Part shown: one piece after another, positions 44,213 to 51,940 of the stretch
How the letters are laid out: each line of letters opens with the position of its first letter
How positions within the stretch are numbered: the stretch's first letter is position 1
Source of the DNA: Myxococcales bacterium
Lineage (GTDB): Bacteria; Myxococcota_A; Polyangia; Polyangiales; Ga0077539
DNA: 64,000 nt
Direction of reading: 5' to 3'
NCBI GenBank assembly: GCA_030652255.1
Contig: JAUSAZ010000073.1
Location: 62,001 to 126,000 of the forward strand
Translations under genes and position numbers: made by a program
Notes under the pieces: generated by a model
Databases searched by the model: none
The model's input: the letters and a program-made list of their open reading frames with translations, nothing else
Told to the model about the DNA's origin: nothing

Positions 44213-45526
44213 CTACCAGAGCAGGCGCAGGTAGGCGGCGAGCAGCATCGGCGTGCCGAGCAGGAGGAGCGTCGAGAATGCCAGCGCGCTGCGGACGTCG
44301 CCGTCATGGTCGAGGGCTTCGCGCCATTGGGCGATGGTCCCGATGCGGAGCACGGACGCGGGGGTGGCGTCGCGATACGGTCCGGCGGGTGGCGCGGCGA
44401 CGACCATGGAGCCAAAGCGGGCGGGGGTCGCGGTCGAGGCGGCGAGGGTGGTCCCGTCGGGGAGGTGTAGCGTGCCGTCGATGGCGAGGGCGTCGAGCAA
44501 CGGGACGTCGGGCAGCGGGGCGACGAGGCGCGCGCGGCGGACGAACCAACCTGCGAGGGCGACGCCGAGGAGCGCTGCGATGGACCACCCGGGCGGAGGC
44601 GAGAAGTCACCGGGAAAGTCGCGGACGTCGAGGTTGACCCGGTCGAGGTCGTAGCCGCGAAACGCAGCGATGGGATGGGCATGGAACGCCAGGGGGCGAT
44701 CGGCTTGAAGGCCGGCCTCGACGATCCAGAGGTCATGGCGGGTGTCGTGGCGCACCCGCAGGGTGGCGTCGGCCGCGGCCGTGGACTCCTCGCGGGTGCC
44801 GATGCGAATCTCGCGTTCGCCGAAGGGCCAGCCGACCGGTAGCGACGCCACTGGGTCGCGCTGGAGCATGACGTGGCAACGCACCGAATACGACTGGACG
44901 CATGTGACGCTGAGCGTGAGCGGACCCAGCGGGTGGCGTTCGGTGACGCCCGCGGCCGCGGGCGTGCGGAGCGTGGCGACGATGGGCATGAGATCGACGG
45001 GCGAGCGAGGCGTGGGGCGACAGGCGCCGCGGGCGAGTCCCGCGACGGCGAGCGCGGCGACGGCGACGGCGAGTGGAGCGACGAGCCCGCGGACAGCGAC
45101 GCGCAGCGGTCGGTGTAGCCGGAAGGCGGCAGCCTCGATGAGCGCGATCAGCAGCGGCAGGCCGAGCATCGAGACGATCGAGGGCAGCATGAGCGCGGCG
45201 GGCGGCTCGGAGTGGTCGCGCGACAAGTAGGTGGACTCCACCCAACGGGGGGAGAGGTGGAAGACGACGATCCAGGTGCCGACGAAGAGCACGGCCGCCG
45301 AGGCGCCGAGCGCGGAGGCGAGCGCGCGGCGCGGGTCGGTCGCGAGCTCGGACCGCACCCGGGTGGTCGTCGACCAGAGCACGGCGAAGGAGCACAGCGC
45401 AGAGACCGGTATGGCCACGCCCGCCCAGGGGTTCAGGAAGGCAGCGGCGATGCTGCCAGCTACCGCGGCGCCGAAGGCGACCAACGACAACTCTTTCCAC
45501 GACGGGCTGCGCATCTGCGTTGCCAT
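44213..45526 (-). CDS. Hypothetical multi-pass membrane protein
   Basis: 437 residues from the ATG at 45526 (a TTG lies one codon earlier). Hydrophobic segments lie at about 14-32, 37-52, 70-92, 112-135 and 145-165 (LVAPLAVAVAALAVAGLA). A soluble region follows (about 170-300), then a membrane helix at about 305-322 (AALLGVALAGWFV), a second soluble domain (about 330-410) and a C-terminal helix (LLLLGTPMLLAAYLRLLW). The layout suggests an envelope protein with two external or cytosolic domains. Nothing in it matches a family I know. G+C bias is slightly lower than in core genes here. Confidence 0.6.
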   Translation of the reverse strand: MATQMRSPSWKELSLVAFGAAVAGSIAAAFLNPWAGVAIPVSALCSFAVLWSTTTRVRSELATDPRRALASALGASAAVLFVGTWIVVFHLSPRWVESTYLSRDHSEPPAALMLPSIVSMLGLPLLIALIEAAAFRLHRPLRVAVRGLVAPLAVAVAALAVAGLARGACRPTPRSPVDLMPIVATLRTPAAAGVTERHPLGPLTLSVTCVQSYSVRCHVMLQRDPVASLPVGWPFGEREIRIGTREESTAAADATLRVRHDTRHDLWIVEAGLQADRPLAFHAHPIAAFRGYDLDRVNLDVRDFPGDFSPPPGWSIAALLGVALAGWFVRRARLVAPLPDVPLLDALAIDGTLHLPDGTTLAASTATPARFGSMVVAAPPAGPYRDATPASVLRIGTIAQWREALDHDGDVRSALAFSTLLLLGTPMLLAAYLRLLW

Positions 45527-45535
45527 CAATCGAGG

Positions 45536-45664
45536 CTACGTCCGCAGAGGGGGCATCGGCAAAGCGGAGGGACGGTGCTCATCGGAGTCGGAGATCACCA
45601 TCCCCACGCTGGTGCGGCCATTCTGCATCGGGACGAACGAGATCCAGCCACGGGCGATGGGCAT
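45536..45664 (-). CDS. Possible 42-residue small protein behind the PIN toxin gene
   Basis: A short frame on the minus strand starts with ATG at 45664 and stops with TAG at 45536-45538. GGGAG (45671-45675) lies 6 nt before the ATG and overlaps the PIN gene stop, which would allow translational coupling. The product begins MPIARGWISFVPMQNGRTS and ends MPPLRT; no membrane segment and no recognised motif. Third codon positions are mostly G/C but less extremely than in core genes. It could be a real small gene, a decayed remnant, or chance. Confidence 0.3.
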   Translation of the reverse strand: MPIARGWISFVPMQNGRTSVGMVISDSDEHRPSALPMPPLRT

Positions 45665-45674
45665 CGGGCACTCC

Positions 45675-46061
45675 CTACCAGATCACCTCGACCCCATACC
45701 GGGCGACCTCCGGGTCCACCGTCACGATCGGAATGCCCCTCTCCAGCGCCTGGGCCACGAGCATTCGATCGAACGGATCTCGATGGTGCCACGGCAGCTC
45801 GCGCACCCGCCGAATGTCTGGCAGTTCGATCGGGAGCAGTTCCGCCGCGGCCCCCGTTCGCAGCCCCTCGATCCAGTCCGCGAACGGTCCTTCGATCTTG
45901 AGTTTCGAGATGGAGACCTTGATGGCCATCTCCCACGCGCTCGCCACGCTCAGCAGGCGCTCTGTCGCGGGATCGGCCATGATCCCCCGGGCGCGTGCGC
46001 CGAGCCTCGCGTCGTCGCTCGCGAACCAGAGCAGCGCGTGCGTATCCAGCAGAACCTTCAC
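45675..46061 (-). CDS. PIN-domain ribonuclease toxin (VapC-like)
   Basis: 128 residues starting with GTG at 46061. The PIN fold is marked by VLLDTHALLWF (first acidic residue D6), SVASAWEMAIKVSI (central glutamate), HHRDPFDRMLVAQA (third acidic cluster) and IPIVTVDPEVARYGVEVIW. This belongs to the COG3744-type PIN family. Such toxins are Mg2+-dependent RNases neutralised by the antitoxin encoded just upstream. Its start codon overlaps the antitoxin stop by 4 nt (GTGA), the classic antitoxin-first arrangement. Target RNA cannot be predicted. Confidence 0.88.
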   Translation of the reverse strand: MKVLLDTHALLWFASDDARLGARARGIMADPATERLLSVASAWEMAIKVSISKLKIEGPFADWIEGLRTGAAAELLPIELPDIRRVRELPWHHRDPFDRMLVAQALERGIPIVTVDPEVARYGVEVIW

Positions 46062-46282
46062 GGGGCGTAGTCGGCGAAGTCGTCCAGCGGCTCGTCGAAG
46101 TCGTCGCTCATCTCGAAGGTCCCGCGCGCGAAGCCCGGCCGCGGCCCCGTCGCGACCCTGGCCGTCACAGGACTGATCTGGACCGGTCCGTCCGGCCCGA
46201 TGATGACGACCTGCTCTCCTCGGCGGGCGGCGCGCACAAGTTCGGCAAGGCACTTCTCGGCGTCGTGAAGGGAGATCTGCAT
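46058..46282 (-). CDS. Phd/YefM-family antitoxin
   Basis: 74 residues: MQISLHDAEKCLAELVRAARRG at the start resembles the Phd/YefM DNA-binding fold (here residues 1-45, with QVVIIGPDGPVQISPV as the second strand pair). An acidic C-terminal tail (DDFDEPLDDFADYAP) would wrap the toxin. It would bind and inhibit the PIN toxin and repress the operon. The ATG is preceded by GGGAG-type sequence (ctccc is read as agggag around 46266-46272). It is the first gene of the pair. Confidence 0.82.
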   Translation of the reverse strand: MQISLHDAEKCLAELVRAARRGEQVVIIGPDGPVQISPVTARVATGPRPGFARGTFEMSDDFDEPLDDFADYAP

Positions 46283-46377
46283 GACCCCTCGACGATAGGT
46301 CCGAAGCCACCAGGAGGCACGGCCGCCGAGCGACTTCGACGTCACGACGCGGCAAGAGCCAGACCCGGGTCCGAGTC

Positions 46378-47613
46378 TCAGCCCTTCCAGCGATACCAGC
46401 CGAAGCCCGCGCGCTCGACGACGCCGTCCTTGATGAGCTGACGGATCTTCGCGTCCGTGTACCCGAGCGCCCGCAGCTCGCCAGCCATCATCTCCTGCCC
46501 CGGCGACGGCGTCGACGCGACGGGCCCGGGCTGCGGAGCGGGCTCCGTCGCCGCCGCAGGAGCGACCTTCGCGCGCTTCGGCGCAGGCTTCGCGCGCTTC
46601 GGCGGCGCGTCCACGGCGGGCGGCGGCGGCGCCGAGGGAGCGGCGGGCGGCAGCGGCTTCGCGATCCCGTCGGGCCAGAGAAGTACCAGGCCCGGGAGCG
46701 CCGCCTTCGTCGGCATCGCGGGCAGCGGACCTGCGTCGTTGGCCGGTGGCGCGAAGCGGGTGAGCGACCCCTCCTCGCCCCACGCCGCCGCCGCGAGGGC
46801 GAGCGCTGCGCGTTGCCCGGCCAGCAACCCGGCGTCCTCCGGGGCCCGCACGAGCGGCGCGTACTCGTCCTCCACATCCGTCGGCACGAGCAGCCAGTCG
46901 CGGAGCAGCGGCCGCATCAACATCGGGCTCACCAGGAAGCGCGGCGCCACCGGGGTCACCGACGGGACCAGCACCGTCGCCGCCTCGAAGGCCAGCTCGG
47001 GGAAGGCCCGGTAGAGCGCCTCCAGGGCCTCGCGCCGCATCGGCGCGTGGGGGCACGAGGGAGCGTTCTCGGGTTCGGGCTCTTCGGGCGGGAGCAGCCC
47101 GAGCATCTTGAGCAGCGAGCGCTCCTCGTCGCCCATGCGGCCGAAGGGGATGTTCACCCCCGACCAGCGCGACCCGCCGCGACGGAAGGGCGCGGGGCAC
47201 ACCGGGCAGCGCACGGCGCGCCGGGTCACGAGCTCGAGGTGCTCACGCAAGCTGTCGAGCGCCGCCGCCGCAGCGCCCTCCGACGGTCGCCCGTCGGGCT
47301 CCGGGTCGATCAGCCACGCCGGGTGCGAGAGCAGCGCGTGATCGACGAGCAGGCTGCGCAGGCCGTCGTCGGGCACGTCGTCCGCGTCGAGGCTCGCGCT
47401 CTCGGCCATCCACGTGTCCATCGGGTACTCGACCCGCCCCGGCTTGCGGGGAGCGCCACCAGTGAGCGTCAGCGTGAGCGACGCCCAGCGGCCGTCGACG
47501 CGGCGCAGCGAGGCCGCCCCGAAGGAGAGACCGGTAGCCTCGTAGGCCAGCAGCGGCGCGCGCCGCGAGAGGCCCGCCACCCGGTCGAGGAGCGCGCGCA
47601 TCGGGTCGTCCAT
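46378..47613 (-). CDS. Uncharacterised partner protein of the SNF2 helicase
   Basis: 411 residues. The start codon shares one base with the helicase stop (TGATG), so the protein is made from the same transcript. Residues about 1-260 form a folded region with a CPVCPAPF motif (about 135-142) and a C..H pair (SCPHAPM) that might bind zinc. Residues about 310-365 are a Pro/Ala/Lys-rich basic linker. The last 45 residues (MMAGELRALGYTDAKIRQL, then DGVVERAGFGWYRW) resemble a winged-helix or helix-hairpin DNA-binding unit. No known family recognised; a DNA-associated accessory role is inferred from the linker, tail and coupling. Confidence 0.6.
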   Translation of the reverse strand: MDDPMRALLDRVAGLSRRAPLLAYEATGLSFGAASLRRVDGRWASLTLTLTGGAPRKPGRVEYPMDTWMAESASLDADDVPDDGLRSLLVDHALLSHPAWLIDPEPDGRPSEGAAAAALDSLREHLELVTRRAVRCPVCPAPFRRGGSRWSGVNIPFGRMGDEERSLLKMLGLLPPEEPEPENAPSCPHAPMRREALEALYRAFPELAFEAATVLVPSVTPVAPRFLVSPMLMRPLLRDWLLVPTDVEDEYAPLVRAPEDAGLLAGQRAALALAAAAWGEEGSLTRFAPPANDAGPLPAMPTKAALPGLVLLWPDGIAKPLPPAAPSAPPPPAVDAPPKRAKPAPKRAKVAPAAATEPAPQPGPVASTPSPGQEMMAGELRALGYTDAKIRQLIKDGVVERAGFGWYRWKG

Positions 47614-50600
47614 CAGCCGTCTCCCTTCGCGCCGTTGCCCAGCGAGAGGAAGGCCCGCAGCGCGCGGTCGTCCATCTCGGTGATCCACGACTCGTCGGCC
47701 CCGCCGAGGATCTTGTCGGCCATCGCGCGCTTGGTCTCCAGCAGCTCGGCGACGCGCTCCTCGAGCGTGCCTTCGGTGACGAGGCGGTACACGTTCACCC
47801 GGCGGGTCTGCCCGATGCGGTGCGCGCGGTCCGTCGCCTGGTCCTCGACGGCGGGGTTCCACCAGCGGTCGTAGTGGATCACTGCCGAGGCCGCGGTGAG
47901 GTTGAGCCCGGTGCCCCCGGCCTTCAGCGACAGGATGAGCACCGGCGGCCCCCCTCCCCCCTGGAAGGCGTCGACCATGGCCTCGCGCTGCGCGGGCGTG
48001 AGCCCGCCGTGGAAGAAGCCCGCGGCGACCTTGAAGCGCGCGGCGAGGGCCCGCTGGAGGATGCGACCCATCTCCATGAACTGCGTGAAGATCAGCACCC
48101 GCTGGTCTTCGGCGAGCAGCTCTTCGAGCACCTCCAGCACCCGGTCGAGCTTGCCCGAGCGGCCGAAGAGATCATCCGGGCGCTCGGGCTCGAAGCTCTC
48201 CGGGTGGTTGCAGATCTGCTTGAAGCGCGTGAGGGCCGCGAGGATGTGCGCCCGCCGCTGGATGCCGTCCTTGTCGGCGATGCCCTCCAGCGTGGCCTCG
48301 GTCATCGCCTGGTAGAGCGCGGTCTGCTCGCGGGTGAGCTCGCACCCGAGGTCCTGGAGCTGGAGCGGCGGCAGGTCGGCGGCCACCGCCGGGTCGCGCT
48401 TGGTGCGCCGCAGCAGGAAGGGACCCACCCGCCGCGAGAGCCGCGCCAGGGCCTCCGGGTCGCCGTTGCGGGCGGGCGTCTCGAAGGTGCGCGCGAAGCG
48501 GGTCGCGCCGCCCAGCAGCCCCGGCACCATCACGTCGAAGATCGACCAGATGTCCCGGAGGTGGTTCTCCACGGGGGTGCCCGTGAGGGCGAACTTGGAC
48601 TCGGCGTCGAGGTTGCGGAGCGCGCGGGTCTGGAGCGCCGTGGGGTTCTTGAGGTTCTGCGCCTCGTCGACGATGACCGCGCCCCAGCGCACGGCGGTGA
48701 GCGAGGCCTCGTCGCGCCGCGCGATGGCGTAGCTGGTGACCACCACGTCGGCGCGCCCGGCCGCCTTCGCGAAGGCCGCGTCGCGCGCTCGCTGCAAGCC
48801 CTGGTGCACGTACACCTTGAGCGTCGGGGTGAACTTCTTCGCCTCGCGCGCCCAGTTGATGACCACCGAGGTCGGGCACACCACCAGGTCGGGGCCGCGC
48901 GGCGTCGGGGCGCCCTTCGCGCGGCGCGTGGCCAGCAGCGCCAGCACCTGCACCGTCTTGCCGAGGCCCATGTCGTCCGCAAGGCACCCGCCGAAGCCCT
49001 GGGACGCGAGGAAGGCGAGCCACGAGAGGCCCCGCTCCTGGTAGGGGCGCAGCGTGCCCCGGAACGCCGCCGGGGCCTTGAGCTGCGGCACCCCGACGCC
49101 GTCCCGTAGGCCGTCGAGGAAGGACTCCCACCGCGCCGAGAAGATCGACTCCGCCTGCGCGGCGCGCTCGGCCGCCCACTCGTCGTCGAGGGCCACGGCG
49201 CCGGCGTAGTTGACCCCGCGGTCGGCGCCCATGTTGCGCAGCACCTTCTCGCGGGCGCGCAGCAGGTCGACCGCGGCGACGAGCTCGGCGCGCGGCACCA
49301 CGTGGCCGGCAATGCGCAGGAAGCTCTCGCGGGTGGACTTGAGCAGCCGCTCGGCCTCGTCGGTGGCGAGCGCGTCGTCGCCGAGGCTGAGCTCGAGGTG
49401 CGGAACGAAGCGCGAACTGTGGAGCCCCACGCGCGCAGGGTCGGCGGGGTCGACCGCGAGGTCCCAGCGCACGCGGACGCGCGCCGCGGAGGCGCCGCCG
49501 GGCGCGACGGTGAAGGCGACGAGGTCCTTCGGGCGGCGCTTCGGCTGGGGGAGGCCCACGCGCTCGGCCCAGCGCTGGTACATGGCGGGTTCGAGCGGCA
49601 CGGGCGGCTGCGAGAGGAGCATCTGCGCCTGCGGCTCGCTGAGCCGTACGTGCCCGGTGAGCGCCTCCGGGCGCAGGAGGATGCGAGACCCCGCGCGCAC
49701 GAGGTACGACCAGTCGCGCTCGAGCACCGCGCCCGGGTGCATGAACATCGCCCCCTCGTGCTCGACGAGCGCGTCGCGGAGGGTGCCGCCCGCCAGGAGC
49801 GCGGTGAGCGGGAGGAAGCTCCGCCCGTCGCCGTGCAGGACACCGAAGTCCGCCGCCCAGGTGTCGCCCGCCGCGTCGGGGGTCTCCATCGGGTGCACCC
49901 GGGCGTGGAGGTGGTCGCGCGGCGCCGGGGTGACGGGCGCGAGCACCGGGTGCTGCGGGAAGAGGCAGCCCCCGTGGGCGCGGTGCAGCGGCGCCGCGTC
50001 GCCGCGCGCGACGGCCATGCGGAGGGCGCCGACGGTGGCCGCGTCGGCGGGCACCTCGGGCGCGTGCGCGACGGTGGCGCTGAGGCACTCCAGCAGGAAG
50101 AGCGCGAGGCGCGCGGGGTGGGTCTCGCGCTGCCAGCCGGGCGCGTCGTCGCGGTCGGAGATGGCGACCGCGGGGAGAAACGCGAGCCCGCGGAGCGCGC
50201 GGTGGAGCCGGTTGAGGGTGGGGAGCGAGAGCGGCGGCACCCACCCGAGGGCGACGGCGGCCTCGGGCGTGAGCGGGGCGTCGGGGCGCTGGCGCACGGC
50301 CGCGGGGGTGGGCGCGAGCGTGGGCAGCAGCGGGCCCGCGGCGACGCTGGCGAGGAGCTCATCGAGCAGCGCGACGACCGCGGGGGCGTGCGGCGAGAGC
50401 GCGCCGGGGCCGTGGTGCTGCGACCAGTCGACGAGGAGCTGGCGCAGGGGCGCGAGGGAGAGGGCGGGCGGGATGATCCAGGCGTGGACGACGTAGCGGC
50501 TGGGGTGGAGGACGCCGGGCGGGCGCCCCGAAGGCGCGAGGCTGGCGGCCTCGGCGAGCGCGGGCAGCGGCATCGGGCGGGCGTGGTCGTACCGCGGGAG

Positions 50601-50783
50601 GCGCACGGTGACCTGCTGCCGGCCGAGCGAGCCCGGGAGGCACGAGGGGCGCTCGCCGTGGGAGAGGTGCGACGGATGGGGCTGCGGGGCGCCGTAGTAC
50701 GCGGCCCGCCGCGCGGGCGTCCCGGGCACCGCGCCGGGGCGCTCGACCCACACCGCGAAGCGGAGCGAGGCGCCGTGGCCCAT
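47613..50783 (-). CDS. SNF2/HepA-family DEAD-box-like helicase (Swi2/Snf2 ATPase)
   Basis: 1056 residues from the ATG at 50783 (the frame stays open to 50858). Residues about 1-560 are an N-terminal region of the bacterial SNF2 type, without a SWIM motif that I could see. The ATPase core follows: motif I DDMGLGKT with K609, motif II DEAQ with D706-E707, FALTGTPVENH (motif III), and a C-terminal RecA lobe (VLIFTQFMEMGRIL, SLKAGGTGLNL, DRAHRIGQTRRVNVYRL). These enzymes translocate on double-stranded DNA to remodel protein-DNA complexes, as HepA/RapA does on RNA polymerase. The coupled downstream gene is a likely partner. Confidence 0.9.
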   Translation of the reverse strand: MGHGASLRFAVWVERPGAVPGTPARRAAYYGAPQPHPSHLSHGERPSCLPGSLGRQQVTVRLPRYDHARPMPLPALAEAASLAPSGRPPGVLHPSRYVVHAWIIPPALSLAPLRQLLVDWSQHHGPGALSPHAPAVVALLDELLASVAAGPLLPTLAPTPAAVRQRPDAPLTPEAAVALGWVPPLSLPTLNRLHRALRGLAFLPAVAISDRDDAPGWQRETHPARLALFLLECLSATVAHAPEVPADAATVGALRMAVARGDAAPLHRAHGGCLFPQHPVLAPVTPAPRDHLHARVHPMETPDAAGDTWAADFGVLHGDGRSFLPLTALLAGGTLRDALVEHEGAMFMHPGAVLERDWSYLVRAGSRILLRPEALTGHVRLSEPQAQMLLSQPPVPLEPAMYQRWAERVGLPQPKRRPKDLVAFTVAPGGASAARVRVRWDLAVDPADPARVGLHSSRFVPHLELSLGDDALATDEAERLLKSTRESFLRIAGHVVPRAELVAAVDLLRAREKVLRNMGADRGVNYAGAVALDDEWAAERAAQAESIFSARWESFLDGLRDGVGVPQLKAPAAFRGTLRPYQERGLSWLAFLASQGFGGCLADDMGLGKTVQVLALLATRRAKGAPTPRGPDLVVCPTSVVINWAREAKKFTPTLKVYVHQGLQRARDAAFAKAAGRADVVVTSYAIARRDEASLTAVRWGAVIVDEAQNLKNPTALQTRALRNLDAESKFALTGTPVENHLRDIWSIFDVMVPGLLGGATRFARTFETPARNGDPEALARLSRRVGPFLLRRTKRDPAVAADLPPLQLQDLGCELTREQTALYQAMTEATLEGIADKDGIQRRAHILAALTRFKQICNHPESFEPERPDDLFGRSGKLDRVLEVLEELLAEDQRVLIFTQFMEMGRILQRALAARFKVAAGFFHGGLTPAQREAMVDAFQGGGGPPVLILSLKAGGTGLNLTAASAVIHYDRWWNPAVEDQATDRAHRIGQTRRVNVYRLVTEGTLEERVAELLETKRAMADKILGGADESWITEMDDRALRAFLSLGNGAKGDG

Positions 50784-50883
50784 CAGGTGGAGGTGCAGAC
50801 CGAGCGGGGGTGACACGATTGAACGCGACGGTATCGACCACCCGCCCGCCGCGCGCAACGGGCACGTGCGCGAGGGCGGAGGC

Positions 50884-51918
50884 TCAGGGCAGCGGATGCC
50901 GCTCGAAGAAATCGAGGAGGTAGGTGGTGGCGTCGAGGTCGCGGCTGGTGCGACCGCCGAGGGCGCTGACGTCGCCGCCGGGCCAGGTGTGGCCGCCGCC
51001 GCTCAGGGTGCAGAGGATCACCTCCGCGCCCGCCGCGCAGCCCGCGAAGGACACGCAGCGCGCGTCGCCCCGGCGGAGCACCTCCGTCGCCGCGGCGCCG
51101 CACCCGTTGCGCGCGGCCCACCCCCGCATCGAGTCCGTCACCGCCGGGAACCCCAGCAGGGGGCTGCCCTGGTAGGGCACCACGAGGTCGGCGTCGCCGT
51201 GGAAGTTGAGCACCGGCACCGGCCGCGGCGGGGCGCAGGGCGAGACGCCCACGAGGCCCGCCACCGGGGCGACCGCGGCGATGCGGTCGGAGAGCTCGCA
51301 CGCGAGGCGGTTGGCGAAGAAGGCCCCGTTGCTGAAGCCCGTGGCGAAGACGCGGCGCCGGTCGACGCAGAGCTCCGCCTCGAGCGCGTCGAGCATGGCG
51401 CGCACGAAGCCCACGTCGTCGTCCTGCCGGGCCATGGCGCCGCCGCAGCACACGCCGGCGTTCCAGCTGGTGTCGCGGCCGCGCGGGTGCACGGCGACGA
51501 AGCCGCGCGCGTCGGCCGCCGCCTCCAGGTTGGACCAGTCCGCCTGCTGCGCCTCGTTGCTCAGGTACCCGTGGAAGTTGAACACCAGCATCGCGGGCCG
51601 CGCGGGGTCGTAGCCCCTGGGGATGTGCACCCGGTACACCCGCTCGACGCCCCCGACCCTCACCCGCTGCTCCCGATCGCCCGGCGCGCCACCGCGCCCG
51701 ACGCAGGCCCCGGCCTCCGCGGGCGCGGGCGCCACGTCCACGACCTCCTCCACCCGGGGCACGTCCACGGCGCCCACCTCCGGGGCGGCCGCGGCGTCGA
51801 CCGGCGTCGCGACCTCTGCCACGGAGGCATCGGCGGGCGCCTCGACGGTGACCGCGTCGCCCGCGCACCCCGCGAGGGAGAGCATGAGCGCGAGGGCGGT
51901 CGGGGCGCGGCGTTTCAT
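50884..51918 (-). CDS. Secreted/lipid-anchored PHB-depolymerase-like esterase (LpqC/FaeC-type)
   Basis: 344 residues. MKRRAPTALALMLSLAGC is a lipoprotein signal (Cys18), followed by a 55-residue Ala/Asp/Val linker. Residues about 85-340 are an alpha/beta hydrolase of the polyhydroxybutyrate depolymerase/feruloyl-esterase type: NFHGYLSNEAQQ oxyanion region, GFSNGA with nucleophile S196, FHGDADLVVPY with the acidic residue, and GGGHTWPG with the catalytic histidine. Cys pairs are consistent with an oxidising compartment. It would hydrolyse an ester polymer or acylated polysaccharide outside the cell. A GTG three codons upstream is an alternative start. Confidence 0.85.
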   Translation of the reverse strand: MKRRAPTALALMLSLAGCAGDAVTVEAPADASVAEVATPVDAAAAPEVGAVDVPRVEEVVDVAPAPAEAGACVGRGGAPGDREQRVRVGGVERVYRVHIPRGYDPARPAMLVFNFHGYLSNEAQQADWSNLEAAADARGFVAVHPRGRDTSWNAGVCCGGAMARQDDDVGFVRAMLDALEAELCVDRRRVFATGFSNGAFFANRLACELSDRIAAVAPVAGLVGVSPCAPPRPVPVLNFHGDADLVVPYQGSPLLGFPAVTDSMRGWAARNGCGAAATEVLRRGDARCVSFAGCAAGAEVILCTLSGGGHTWPGGDVSALGGRTSRDLDATTYLLDFFERHPLP

Positions 51919-51940
51919 CGGCGGCACGCTACCTCTTCGT

